From: JANYCO01 sp035535995
Lineage (GTDB): Bacteria > Bacteroidota > Bacteroidia > Cytophagales > Cytophagaceae
Length of the DNA: 64,000 bases
Direction of reading: 5' to 3'
NCBI GenBank assembly: GCA_035535995.1
Contig: DATLOZ010000027.1
Coordinates: forward strand, 124,001-188,000
Below, piece after piece: positions 1 through 8,218 of the stretch. The position numbers and the translations under genes were made by a program. Within the stretch, counting starts at the first letter, position 1. The number at the start of each line of letters is the position of its first letter. The notes beneath the pieces were generated by a model that ran no database searches, was not told the origin of the DNA, and was given only the letters and a program-made list of their open reading frames with translations.

Positions 1-2
1 AG

Positions 3-524
3 CTCAAGCAGCTTACTGAGGAGCTAAATCAAATGAATTCGCAGCTCGATCTCGACAACTGGAATCTTAAAAAACAGGTAAAAAGTGAAACACGCTCAAG
101 GATTCTGATCGAGAAAGTTTCATACGAAGAGTTTTTATCGATTTTTCCGAACGATACATTTTGCCTGCAATACCTCGAAAACCTGAAATGGGAAGATGGT
201 TATACCTGCAAAAAATGCGGCTACAATTCCTACAGTAAAGGCGAAAAACCGTTTTCCAGAAAATGCAATAAATGTAAATATTCCGAGTCGGCCACGGCTG
301 GTACTTTGTTTCATTCCATAAAATTTCCTCTAAATAAAGCCTTTTATATTACCTACGATACCTTCAAAGAAACGAATATTTACACCCTTGATGAGCTCTC
401 AGAGATCATCGATTTGCGAAAAGCTACTGTCTGGGCTTTCCGGAAAAAGGTACAGGAAATGAAAGCAGAAAAGCTCAAAAAACGAAAGTCGCTCGACTCC
501 TGGGAGGATATAATTCTCGAATAA
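3..524 (+). CDS. C-terminal part of a protein with a transposase-type zinc ribbon (5' truncated by window edge)
   Basis: The frame is open from base 3, so the first ATG at 33 is probably internal and the gene starts outside the window. The visible part begins with a charged coiled-coil-like stretch containing LDLDNWNLKKQ. A zinc ribbon follows with CKKCGY and CNKC pairs, then a helical segment like the N-terminal domain of IS1595-type transposases. No DDE catalytic domain follows. From general knowledge of the phylum, this arrangement occurs at the C-terminus of Bacteroidota membrane sensors (7TM-type), where the ribbon probably binds DNA. The sensor part is not visible, so that role is inference. 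Function of the whole protein is unknown. Confidence 0.6.
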   Translation, partial: LKQLTEELNQMNSQLDLDNWNLKKQVKSETRSRILIEKVSYEEFLSIFPNDTFCLQYLENLKWEDGYTCKKCGYNSYSKGEKPFSRKCNKCKYSESATAGTLFHSIKFPLNKAFYITYDTFKETNIYTLDELSEIIDLRKATVWAFRKKVQEMKAEKLKKRKSLDSWEDIILE

Positions 525-913
525 TTGCCCATAAATCACAGGTTTTTTAAAAAATATCTAAACGTGGCATTTTCATGTAACAAAGGTATCAAAAAGTAGG
601 TTTATTTAATTTTTTATACGTTTTACCAATCTTTTATCGCGTAATAAAACCACCTCACCGGGAGTGATTTTTATACCCTTTTTCAAAAAAATAGTACACC
701 TCTTATACTGAATTTCCTTTCGATGTTTTATACTGGGTTAAGTGAAGAAAAAACTTTGTTAAACACAAAATATTTTGTTCAAAGTTCCGGAGGCTTATTG
801 TTAAAAAGGAAATAAGAAAAGAGCTCTACCTGACAATAAGTTTCCAAAAGTTTTTTCACTCGAATTGCTTTACCACTTTATTACTGAAAATAATAATTGA
901 ACTAAACCTGGAA
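525..913. other. Gene-free region upstream of the secreted protease
   Basis: These 389 bases are AT-rich and hold no supported ORF on either strand. They presumably contain the promoter and leader of the metalloprotease gene at 914. I did not find a clean TAnnTTTG box with a correctly spaced -33 element, nor an obvious hairpin terminator for the upstream gene. Confidence 0.5.
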
Positions 914-3829
914 ATGAAAATGAAAAAACTTTACAAATTATGCTTATGTTCCTTGGTGTTTTTGAGTAGTGGATATGCTACTCTTGCCCAAAAAGCAGGT
1001 GCCGACCTGAAAGTAGGTACCACACAAAACTTACTTACCAATCTTCAGCAACAAGCAGCGCCAACTGCTGCCAATCAAAAAGTAGCGAAGCCGGCCTTCA
1101 AGCTTCAAATACCTTCTACTGAATTGCTGGATGCGAAAATCAATTTCGCGCAATCAAATTCTACAGATCATCAAACGGTGATGGGAGAGGTAACAGGAAA
1201 ACATTCGGGAAGTTTTTATTTGAACGTAAATAAAAATTCTGTAGAAGGAAATATCATTCTCAAAAAAGAAAAGAAAGCTTATAAATACTACACTGATCCG
1301 GATGGAACAGCGCACATCAAAGAAGTAGACATCGACGGCGTACTTTGTGTTGATCTGGAAAATGCGCCCGCCAATGCAGCTGCTACTACTACACCAACAG
1401 CTTCGCAAATCGGAGCAGCGGTTGCCAACCTGCAAAGTTTCCCAGGCGCCACAGGCTGTGTACTGCTTGACTTTGACGGCTATAATATGCCTGCAGGAAA
1501 TTTGTGGAACAACGGAAACGCCATCAACGCTGATCCTTCAGGCATGAGCGATGCAGATATACAAGAGTTGTGGGAAGTGGTAAGCGAAGATTACCGTCCG
1601 TTCAACATCAACATCACGACCAGCGAAGCGGTATTTAATACTTACGCTAGAACAAAAAGAATGCGTTGCGTGATCACCCCTACCAACACGGCTGCGCCTG
1701 GTGCGGGCGGTGTAGCGTACGTTGGATCATTCAACTGGGACAACGATGTGCCTTGCTGGGTTTTTATCACCAGTGGAAAAGCAGGAGGAGAGGCGTCTTC
1801 GCACGAAGTAGGCCATACACTTGGTCTCAGCCACGATGGAAGGAAGAGTCCGGTAGAAGAATATTATGCCGGCCAGGGCGATTGGGCGCCGATCATGGGA
1901 GTGGGCTATTACAAAAACATTACACAATGGAGCAAAGGCGAATACAACAGCGCCAATAACCAGGAAGACGATCTTTCCATCATGTCGGGCGCTACGTATG
2001 GACTTGGTTACAGAACGGATGATTTCGGGAACAGCACAAGTGCAGCGGCCAATCTGGTGATCGGTTCGAACGGCACAGTGTCTTCCGATCAAAACAAAGG
2101 GATCATCGAACGCACTACCGATCTTGACTTTTTTGCTTTCAATACTGCCGGCGGAAATATTACGCTGAATGTAAATACAGTTTCCCGTCACGGTGATCTT
2201 GATGTTCTTGTACGTTTATACAACTCATCTGGCACACAGATCGGATCGTTTGATCAGGCAGGATTAAATGCTACGGTGACTGCAAGTCTAAGCGCAGGAA
2301 AATATTATATCTCCGTAGACGGCACCGGCGCTGGCAATCCGGCGGTTGACGGGTATTCCGATTATTCTTCTTTGGGAAGTTATTTTATATCCGGTACCAT
2401 TCCTCCGCAAGTTACTACCAATGATAACGCTGTAGTAACCGTGTACAAAGATTGCGCTTTCGGTGGATACGCGATTGGTCTTGAAGAAGGAGACTTCACC
2501 TTGAGCCAGCTCCAGGCAAGAGGAATCAGCAACGATGATATTTCTTCTCTGAAAGTAAACTACGGATTTAAGATCACTGTCTATTTCGATGATAATTATA
2601 TTGGAAGTTCAGCTGTGTTCAATGCCGATGATGATTGTCTGGTAGACAATGGATGGAACGATAATATTTCTTCCCTAAAGATCAGACCTGATGGCGTGAC
2701 CAGTGTAGCAGGTACTTTTTTCATTCAGAATAAAAACAGCAGCCTTTACATGGATGTATGGGGCGCAGGCACTGGCGATGGTGTAAACATTGCGCAAGGA
2801 ACTTACAACGGTGGCACGAATCAGCAATTTGAATTTACACATCTTGGAGACGGTGTGTACAAAATCGACGCTAAGCATAGCGGAAAAGTATTGGACATCG
2901 ATGCCGTAAGTAAAGCAGATGGTGCGATCCTTCACCAGTGGACGTATGTAGGAGGAAAGAACCAACAATTCATTCTGAAAGATGCCGGAAGCGGTTATTA
3001 CAAACTAGTAGCGAGACACAGCAGCAAGATCGTTGAAGTGCCAGGATCTTCTACCGCCAACGGTACAGTGCTTGATCAGTGGACAAACCACAACGGCGCA
3101 AACGGACAATGGAAATTTATCACTGTGCCTACTACGCCAGCGTTCACCACTACTATTCAAGCAGAGAACTACAGCGCAATGGCAGGCGTGCAAACAGAGA
3201 CCACTACCGATGCAGGAGGAGGATTGAATGTAGGCTACATCGACAATGGCGACTGGATGGCTTACAACAACGTTACCTTCCCAACCACCGGCGCTTACCT
3301 GATCGAATACAGAGTAGCCAGTGTAAGCGGCGGACAACTTTCTGTTGACCTGAATGCAGGCGCTATCGTGTTGGGTTATCTGAATGTACCGGCTACCGGC
3401 GGATGGCAGAATTGGACAACGATCTCACACACAGTAAATGTTACTGCAGGTACATACAACTTAGGAATTTTCGCGCAAGCGGGAGGATGGAATATTAACT
3501 GGATTCGCATTACCAAAGTATCCAACGCAAGTGCTGTAGCGATGAGCTCATCAATGGATGCACCTGAAACTTCAGTAACCACCGGCACTTCAGGAGCTGC
3601 CCAATTGGAACTATATCCAAACCCGGTAGACAATGAAGTAACGCTGAATACAAACTATGAGCTTGCCGGATCACATCTGAAAATATTCGACGCTACAGGA
3701 ATCGTGGTGATGGAAGAATCTAATCCAACTTCTTTACTTGATGTAAACGAGCTGGGAAGAGGAATCTACACACTGATGCTGATCACGAAGGATAATACGA
3801 AGATCGTGCAGCGTTTTGTAAAACGCTAA
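914..3829 (+). CDS. Secreted metzincin-type metalloprotease with PPC, crystallin, ricin-lectin and CBM6 domains; T9SS cargo
   Basis: A 971-residue multidomain exoprotein. Residues 1-25 are a signal peptide and a propeptide-like region follows. The zinc site is HEVGHTLGLSHD (H297, E298, H301, H307), the HExxHxxGxxH pattern of metzincins. Then come a pre-peptidase C-terminal (PPC) beta domain (about 395-495), a beta/gamma-crystallin domain (about 505-595) with NDDISS and WNDNISS calcium motifs, a ricin-type beta-trefoil with Q-x-W/F repeats (about 600-738), a CBM6 (about 743-868), and a T9SS sorting domain (about 898-971, LYPNPV start, basic end). It should be exported by Sec and then by T9SS to the surface or medium. 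It is the first of three genes sharing the crystallin-CBM6-T9SS tail. The substrate is unknown; the lectin modules point to glycan-rich targets. Confidence 0.88.
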   Translation: MKMKKLYKLCLCSLVFLSSGYATLAQKAGADLKVGTTQNLLTNLQQQAAPTAANQKVAKPAFKLQIPSTELLDAKINFAQSNSTDHQTVMGEVTGKHSGSFYLNVNKNSVEGNIILKKEKKAYKYYTDPDGTAHIKEVDIDGVLCVDLENAPANAAATTTPTASQIGAAVANLQSFPGATGCVLLDFDGYNMPAGNLWNNGNAINADPSGMSDADIQELWEVVSEDYRPFNINITTSEAVFNTYARTKRMRCVITPTNTAAPGAGGVAYVGSFNWDNDVPCWVFITSGKAGGEASSHEVGHTLGLSHDGRKSPVEEYYAGQGDWAPIMGVGYYKNITQWSKGEYNSANNQEDDLSIMSGATYGLGYRTDDFGNSTSAAANLVIGSNGTVSSDQNKGIIERTTDLDFFAFNTAGGNITLNVNTVSRHGDLDVLVRLYNSSGTQIGSFDQAGLNATVTASLSAGKYYISVDGTGAGNPAVDGYSDYSSLGSYFISGTIPPQVTTNDNAVVTVYKDCAFGGYAIGLEEGDFTLSQLQARGISNDDISSLKVNYGFKITVYFDDNYIGSSAVFNADDDCLVDNGWNDNISSLKIRPDGVTSVAGTFFIQNKNSSLYMDVWGAGTGDGVNIAQGTYNGGTNQQFEFTHLGDGVYKIDAKHSGKVLDIDAVSKADGAILHQWTYVGGKNQQFILKDAGSGYYKLVARHSSKIVEVPGSSTANGTVLDQWTNHNGANGQWKFITVPTTPAFTTTIQAENYSAMAGVQTETTTDAGGGLNVGYIDNGDWMAYNNVTFPTTGAYLIEYRVASVSGGQLSVDLNAGAIVLGYLNVPATGGWQNWTTISHTVNVTAGTYNLGIFAQAGGWNINWIRITKVSNASAVAMSSSMDAPETSVTTGTSGAAQLELYPNPVDNEVTLNTNYELAGSHLKIFDATGIVVMEESNPTSLLDVNELGRGIYTLMLITKDNTKIVQRFVKR

Positions 3830-3834
3830 TCAAT

Positions 3835-3872
3835 TACTCGCCCGGGAAAGCCACCACTTTGCCAGGCGAGTA
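3835..3872 (+). terminator. Hairpin after the protease gene
   Basis: TACTCGCC at 3835-3842 pairs with GGCGAGTA at 3865-3872, and the stem continues inward with two mismatches. It lies 6 bases after the stop codon. No long T tract follows, so termination is likely but not certain. Confidence 0.5.
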
Positions 3873-3897
3873 TTTACTAGGCTGCTCTGTCTATAAC

Positions 3898-3942
3898 CCC
3901 GCAAGGATTTAACGACATAATACCCTGAACCAACCTTGCGGG
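3898..3942 (+). terminator. Second GC-rich inverted repeat before the chitinase gene
   Basis: CCCGCAAGG at 3898-3906 is the exact reverse complement of CCTTGCGGG at 3934-3942, with a 27-base loop. It may be part of a tandem terminator with the 3835-3872 hairpin, or a leader structure for the chitinase gene. Confidence 0.35.
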
Positions 3943-4034
3943 TGTTTGGACAACGAACGGCAAATAAAATTAACGACAACAACTGCTAACTAAATATTCG
4001 AAACAGATTATTTCATTAAACAAAAACAAAGAAC

Positions 4035-5936
4035 ATGAAATCAAGACTATTTATTTACAAAGTTGCGCTCACAATGTTATTGGCACTGTGCATCGGCTTC
4101 TCGCTGAAAGCGCAGTTCAAGGTTGTAGGATACGCTCCATCCTGGGCGCAGACCTCTATTCAATATTCAAAACTGACACATATCAACTACGCTTTTGCAC
4201 TTCCGCAATACGGTGGAAGATTGAAAGCGATCGATAATCCTGGGTACCTGCAAACTATTGTAGCCAACGCGCATGCCAATGGTGTAAAGGTATTCGTAGC
4301 CATCGGCGGTTGGAGCGATAATGGAACTCCTCTTGATCCGATCTTTGAATCCATTGGTGGTGACCCGGGCTCTCGTACCAACCTGATCAACGATGCGATC
4401 TATTTGATCAATACTTACAACCTGGATGGTATTGACATCGATTGGGAATATCCGGATCCGGGAAATTCTGCAAATAATTATACTACGCTGCTCCGCGAAA
4501 TGAGTACTGCACTGCACGCGCGCGGCAAAGGCTTGAGCATTGCTGCTGCAGCTGATAGTTATAGCGCTTCCGGTATCAACGGCGATGTATTTCAATATGT
4601 AGATTTTGTAAACATTATGGCTTACGATGATGGCTCTAGTGCAAACCATTCTACTTATCAGTACGCTGTAAACGGTGTAAACCTTTTCAAAGGTAAAGGT
4701 TGTCCTGCGAACAAATGTATAGTAGGTGTACCCTTCTATGCAAGACCAAGCTGGAGATCCTATGCAGACTTGCTGGCAGCAGGCGCAGATCCTAATTCTG
4801 ATTTCTTTGGAAGCGACGGATATAACGGTATTCCAACGATTAAACAAAAAACACAAATGGCTATCAGCCAGGCAGGAGGGATCATGATGTGGGAACTTGC
4901 ACAGGATGCACAAGGCGCCTATTCATTGCTGAGCGCAATCAACGATGTAGTGAAATCATCTAATAACAATAACAACAATAATAATTCCGGTGTTGCCACT
5001 TTCTATAAAGACTGCAACTATGGCGGCTACGCAGTGAGCCTGCCCGCAGGAGATTACAATCTTAGTGACTTGCAGGCCAAAGGAATTTTGAATGACGATA
5101 TTTCTTCACTGAAAATAAACTCAGGATATGAAGTACAGCTTTTCTGGGATATGAATTTCTCCGGCTCTTCTCTGGTAGTGGGTTCAGACAATAGCTGTTT
5201 GGTAAACAATGGATGGAACGATCAGGCTTCTTCATTGAAAGTGCGCGCTAAGACAAGTAGCTTCAGTACTACTATTCAGGCAGAGAGCTATGGTGCTATG
5301 AACGGTGTACAAACAGAAGCCACAACAGACGCAGGAGGCGGGCTGAACGTAGGCTATATCGACGCAGGCGATTGGATGGCTTATTACAACATCACCTTCC
5401 CTACATCCGGCACCTATACCGTGCAATACCGTGTAGCCAGCGTCAGTGGTGGTACCTTGTCAATGGATCTGAACGCAGGTAGTATTCAGCTCGGTGCTGC
5501 CAACATTCCTGCTACTGGTGGTTGGCAAAACTGGACAACGATCACGCAAACGGTAACGATCAACGCAGGAACCTACAACGTGGGGATCTATGCGCAGACA
5601 GGTGGCTGGAATATCAACTGGTTCACCATTAGCAAAAATACCGGCGCTAAGATCGGAGCGAGCGACCAGCAAGATCTTTCCTCGATCACTTCTAACTATA
5701 ACCTGGCAGGAAATTTCCAATTGGCGCCAAACCCTGTACTGAACGAATTGAATCTTCAGGCTTCCTTTGATACAGAAGGCGGCAAGGTATTGATCGTAGA
5801 TGCGATGGGTATTGAGGTATATAATGGAACAGCAGAAAATAATTCCATCAACGTTTCAACGCTTTCTTCAGGAATTTATACGCTGATCTATTCCAAAGAT
5901 GGAAATAAGATCGTGAAGCGTTTTGTAAAACAATAA
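4035..5936 (+). CDS. Secreted GH18 chitinase with crystallin and CBM6 modules; T9SS cargo
   Basis: A 633-residue endochitinase-like enzyme predicted to hydrolyse beta-1,4-N-acetylglucosamine polymers. A signal peptide (about 1-27) precedes a GH18 barrel. Its signature NLDGIDIDWEYP includes D131, D134, D136 and the proton donor E138. FVNIMAYD and the late MMWELAQD strand also fit GH18. An Asn-rich linker (repeated aac/aat codons near 4964-4984) leads to a beta/gamma-crystallin domain with NDDISS and WNDQASS calcium motifs. A CBM6 with GDWMAY and GGWQNW follows, then a T9SS sorting domain (LAPNPV start, basic end). The tail is closely similar to those of the genes on either side, so the three probably arose by domain shuffling or duplication. 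The chitinase assignment is firm; exo or endo mode is not resolved. Confidence 0.93.
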   Translation: MKSRLFIYKVALTMLLALCIGFSLKAQFKVVGYAPSWAQTSIQYSKLTHINYAFALPQYGGRLKAIDNPGYLQTIVANAHANGVKVFVAIGGWSDNGTPLDPIFESIGGDPGSRTNLINDAIYLINTYNLDGIDIDWEYPDPGNSANNYTTLLREMSTALHARGKGLSIAAAADSYSASGINGDVFQYVDFVNIMAYDDGSSANHSTYQYAVNGVNLFKGKGCPANKCIVGVPFYARPSWRSYADLLAAGADPNSDFFGSDGYNGIPTIKQKTQMAISQAGGIMMWELAQDAQGAYSLLSAINDVVKSSNNNNNNNNSGVATFYKDCNYGGYAVSLPAGDYNLSDLQAKGILNDDISSLKINSGYEVQLFWDMNFSGSSLVVGSDNSCLVNNGWNDQASSLKVRAKTSSFSTTIQAESYGAMNGVQTEATTDAGGGLNVGYIDAGDWMAYYNITFPTSGTYTVQYRVASVSGGTLSMDLNAGSIQLGAANIPATGGWQNWTTITQTVTINAGTYNVGIYAQTGGWNINWFTISKNTGAKIGASDQQDLSSITSNYNLAGNFQLAPNPVLNELNLQASFDTEGGKVLIVDAMGIEVYNGTAENNSINVSTLSSGIYTLIYSKDGNKIVKRFVKQ

Positions 5937-5943
5937 AAATGAA

Positions 5944-5981
5944 AAATGGTGAATCGTATGTAAAAACACGATTCACCATTT
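5944..5981 (+). terminator. 14-bp perfect stem-loop after the chitinase gene
   Basis: AAATGGTGAATCGT at 5944-5957 pairs exactly with ACGATTCACCATTT at 5968-5981 around a 10-base loop. It starts 8 bases after the stop codon. The A-rich and T-rich flanks suit a terminator, possibly working in both directions. Confidence 0.65.
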
Positions 5982-5992
5982 ACTACTAAGCT

Positions 5993-6172
5993 ATGCGTTT
6001 GTACGCTTCATTAAAAAAAGAAATTATGCGGATCATAGCTTTTCTATTGATCTTTCTTTTCTGGATGCTTCAATTTTCCAAAGGCCGCTACAATGGGTGG
6101 TCAGAGCGCGATGAGATGAGTTGGGAAACAAAGAGATTAATTACATATCAGAAAATATTGAATAACAGATAA
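5993..6172 (+). CDS. Small single-pass membrane protein, hypothetical (59 aa)
   Basis: An ATG at 5993 opens a 59-codon frame ending in TAA at 6170-6172. The product starts MRLYASLKKE, has one hydrophobic segment at about residues 13-28 (IIAFLLIFLFWMLQF), then a polar, charged C-terminus. It fills most of the gap between the chitinase and glucanase genes and lies just after the 5944-5981 hairpin. I recognise no family. The basic N-terminus, single membrane helix and charged tail look like a real small membrane protein, but a chance ORF is not excluded. Confidence 0.4.
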   Translation: MRLYASLKKEIMRIIAFLLIFLFWMLQFSKGRYNGWSERDEMSWETKRLITYQKILNNR

Positions 6173-6197
6173 ATTTAAAACCACAAACTTACACATT

Positions 6198-7919
6198 ATG
6201 AAAACAAGAAAAATAGTATTTCTAATGGTGATTCTTCTGCTGTCGGGAGGAAAACTATTTTCGCAAAACTGGCAATTGGTATGGTCAGACGAATTCACAA
6301 ATGGAATCAGCGGCGACTGGGTATTTGAAACCGGCGCCGGAGGCTGGGGTAATAATGAGTTAGAATATTATAGAAGAGAAAATGCCAGCGTACAAAACGG
6401 ACAATTGGTGATCTCCGCAAAAAGAGAAAGCTATGGCGGAGCTAATTATACTTCCGTGCGTATGAAAACACAAGGCAAAAAATCCTGGACGTATGGAAAA
6501 ATAGAAGCAAGAATTGCGATGCCTGCCTTCCAGGGCTCATGGCCCGCATTCTGGATGCTTGGCGATAATATCTCTTCCGTGGGCTGGCCTGGCTGCGGTG
6601 AGATCGATATCATGGAACACGTGAATACAGGCGGTGGTATCAATGGTACTGTACACTGGAAAGATGCAAATGGAAACCAAGCTGATTATGGAAATGCAAC
6701 TAGTGTTGGCAGCGTCGCTGATTTTCATGTGTACAGCATCGAATGGACTTCTTCTTACATCCGTTGGTTTGTGGATGGAAACAAATACAACGAGATCAAC
6801 ATTGCAAACAATGTGGGAAGCACGGAAGAATTTCAGCGCAGCTTCTTCATTCTTCTAAACCTCGCTGTCGGTGGTAATTGGCCAGGGTTTTCAATTGACA
6901 ACAATGCATTCCCCGCAAATATGTATGTAGACTATGTAAGAGTTTATCAAGATAATGGAGTGCCACAATCTACAGGCGTTGCTACATTCTACAAAGATTG
7001 CAACTTCGGCGGTTATGCGGTAGGACTTCCTGTAGGCAGCTATAATATTACAGATCTGCAAGCAAGAGGAATTTCGAACGATGATATTTCTTCTTTGAAA
7101 ATAAATTCAGGATACGAAGTGCAACTTTTCTGGGATATGAATTTCACCGGATCTTCTATCGTTTTGAATTCTGATAATTCATGTCTTGTAAACAATGGTT
7201 GGAATGACCAGGCTTCTTCACTAATCGTACGTACAAAAACAAATACGTTCAGCACAACGATCCAGGCAGAAAATTATAGCGCTATGCTCGGCGTGCAAAA
7301 TGAAGCTACAACGGATGCGGGTGGCGGACAAGACGTAGGTTACATTGATCAGGGCGATTGGATGGCGTACAATAATATTACTTTCCCAACGTCTGGCACT
7401 TATACGATACAATATCGTGTAGCAAGTATCAGCGGCAGCCGTTTGTCGATGGACTTGAATGCAGGTTCTATTCAGCTAGGCACTGTAAACATTCCTGCTA
7501 CCGGAGGATGGCAAAACTGGACAACGGTTTCGCAGACTGTTACTGTTAACGCAGGTACTTACAATGTTGGGATCTACGCGCAGGCAGGCGGTTGGAATAT
7601 CAACTGGTTTAGCATTACCAAAAACACAGGCGCTAAAATCGGAGCAGCAGATCCACAGTCGGAAGATATCTCTTCTAATTACAATCTTGGAACTGGTGTG
7701 ACGATTTATCCTAATCCAATTGAAGGTGAACTACAATTCGTATCAGGTAGCGATCTTTCCGGAGGCAGTGCCAAGGTAGTGAACGACATGGGGATTCAAG
7801 TAATCAATACAACTATTCAAGCAGACAAAATAGATGTATCCTCTCTGAGTGCTGGTATGTATACACTTGTAGTGAATAAAGATGGAAATAGTTTTACAAA
7901 AAGATTTATCAAGAAATAG
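6198..7919 (+). CDS. Secreted GH16 beta-glucanase (laminarinase-like) with crystallin and CBM6 modules; T9SS cargo
   Basis: A 573-residue enzyme predicted to cut beta-1,3 or mixed beta-1,3/1,4-glucans. A signal peptide (about 1-22) is followed by a GH16 jelly roll beginning WQLVWSDEF. Its catalytic motif GEIDIMEH gives nucleophile E135, D137 and acid/base E140; the GEIDIME form with the extra Met is typical of laminarinases and related GH16 groups. A beta/gamma-crystallin domain (NDDISS, WNDQASS), a CBM6 and a T9SS sorting domain (IYPNPI start, KKFIK-like basic end) follow. The crystallin module is nearly the same as the chitinase one, also at DNA level (compare 5095-5160 with 7080-7145). With the chitinase and protease next to it, fungal or algal wall digestion is a reasonable inference. 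Confidence 0.92.
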   Translation: MKTRKIVFLMVILLLSGGKLFSQNWQLVWSDEFTNGISGDWVFETGAGGWGNNELEYYRRENASVQNGQLVISAKRESYGGANYTSVRMKTQGKKSWTYGKIEARIAMPAFQGSWPAFWMLGDNISSVGWPGCGEIDIMEHVNTGGGINGTVHWKDANGNQADYGNATSVGSVADFHVYSIEWTSSYIRWFVDGNKYNEINIANNVGSTEEFQRSFFILLNLAVGGNWPGFSIDNNAFPANMYVDYVRVYQDNGVPQSTGVATFYKDCNFGGYAVGLPVGSYNITDLQARGISNDDISSLKINSGYEVQLFWDMNFTGSSIVLNSDNSCLVNNGWNDQASSLIVRTKTNTFSTTIQAENYSAMLGVQNEATTDAGGGQDVGYIDQGDWMAYNNITFPTSGTYTIQYRVASISGSRLSMDLNAGSIQLGTVNIPATGGWQNWTTVSQTVTVNAGTYNVGIYAQAGGWNINWFSITKNTGAKIGAADPQSEDISSNYNLGTGVTIYPNPIEGELQFVSGSDLSGGSAKVVNDMGIQVINTTIQADKIDVSSLSAGMYTLVVNKDGNSFTKRFIKK

Positions 7920-7988
7920 TTCTTAAAAACTGCATCGAAAAATTTTATCAGATAAAAAGTAAGTTAATTTTTTGTGAGTAATTTTTAG

Positions 7989-8022
7989 AAAAAAAGGCTC
8001 TTCTGCAAGGAAGAGCCTTTTT
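7989..8022 (+). terminator. Rho-independent terminator of the glucanase gene
   Basis: AAAAAGGCTCTTC and GAAGAGCCTTTTT form a strong A-stem-T hairpin with a 6-base loop, about 70 bases after the glucanase stop codon. Confidence 0.85.
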
Positions 8023-8047
8023 GATTTATATATATATTTAAATTCAC

Positions 8048-8210
8048 CGTCATTGCGAGGAGTGCGCGCCACAGGTGCCACGACGAAGCAATCTGTCACT
8101 ACGCAGCACTTGTTAAGTTGAAACTATTAGCAATAATAAACGGACTCGGCTTCGTAGTTAACGGATTGCTTCGTCGTCCCGACTATCGTCGTGGACTCCT
8201 CGCAATGACG
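8048..8210. repeat. Long imperfect inverted repeat with CGTCATTGCGAGGAGT ends
   Basis: The left end CGTCATTGCGAGGAGT (8048-8063) is the exact reverse complement of 8195-8210. An inner pair, ACGACGAAGCAATC near 8080-8093 and GATTGCTTCGTCGT near 8164-8177, also matches. The element lies between the convergent glucanase and outer-membrane efflux genes. From memory, CGTCATTGCGAGGAG-type repeats are spread through several Bacteroidota genomes; their origin is unclear. Confidence 0.7.
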
Positions 8211-8218
8211 TATATTTA

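Noticed and set aside
4167..4913. 248-codon ORF opposite the chitinase
   Set aside because: Antisense to the GH18 catalytic domain and of low-complexity, Cys-rich composition typical of shadows.
4964..4990. Asn-codon repeat in the chitinase as a phase-variation tract
   Set aside because: It is an in-frame trinucleotide linker with mixed aac/aat codons; length change would not shift the frame.
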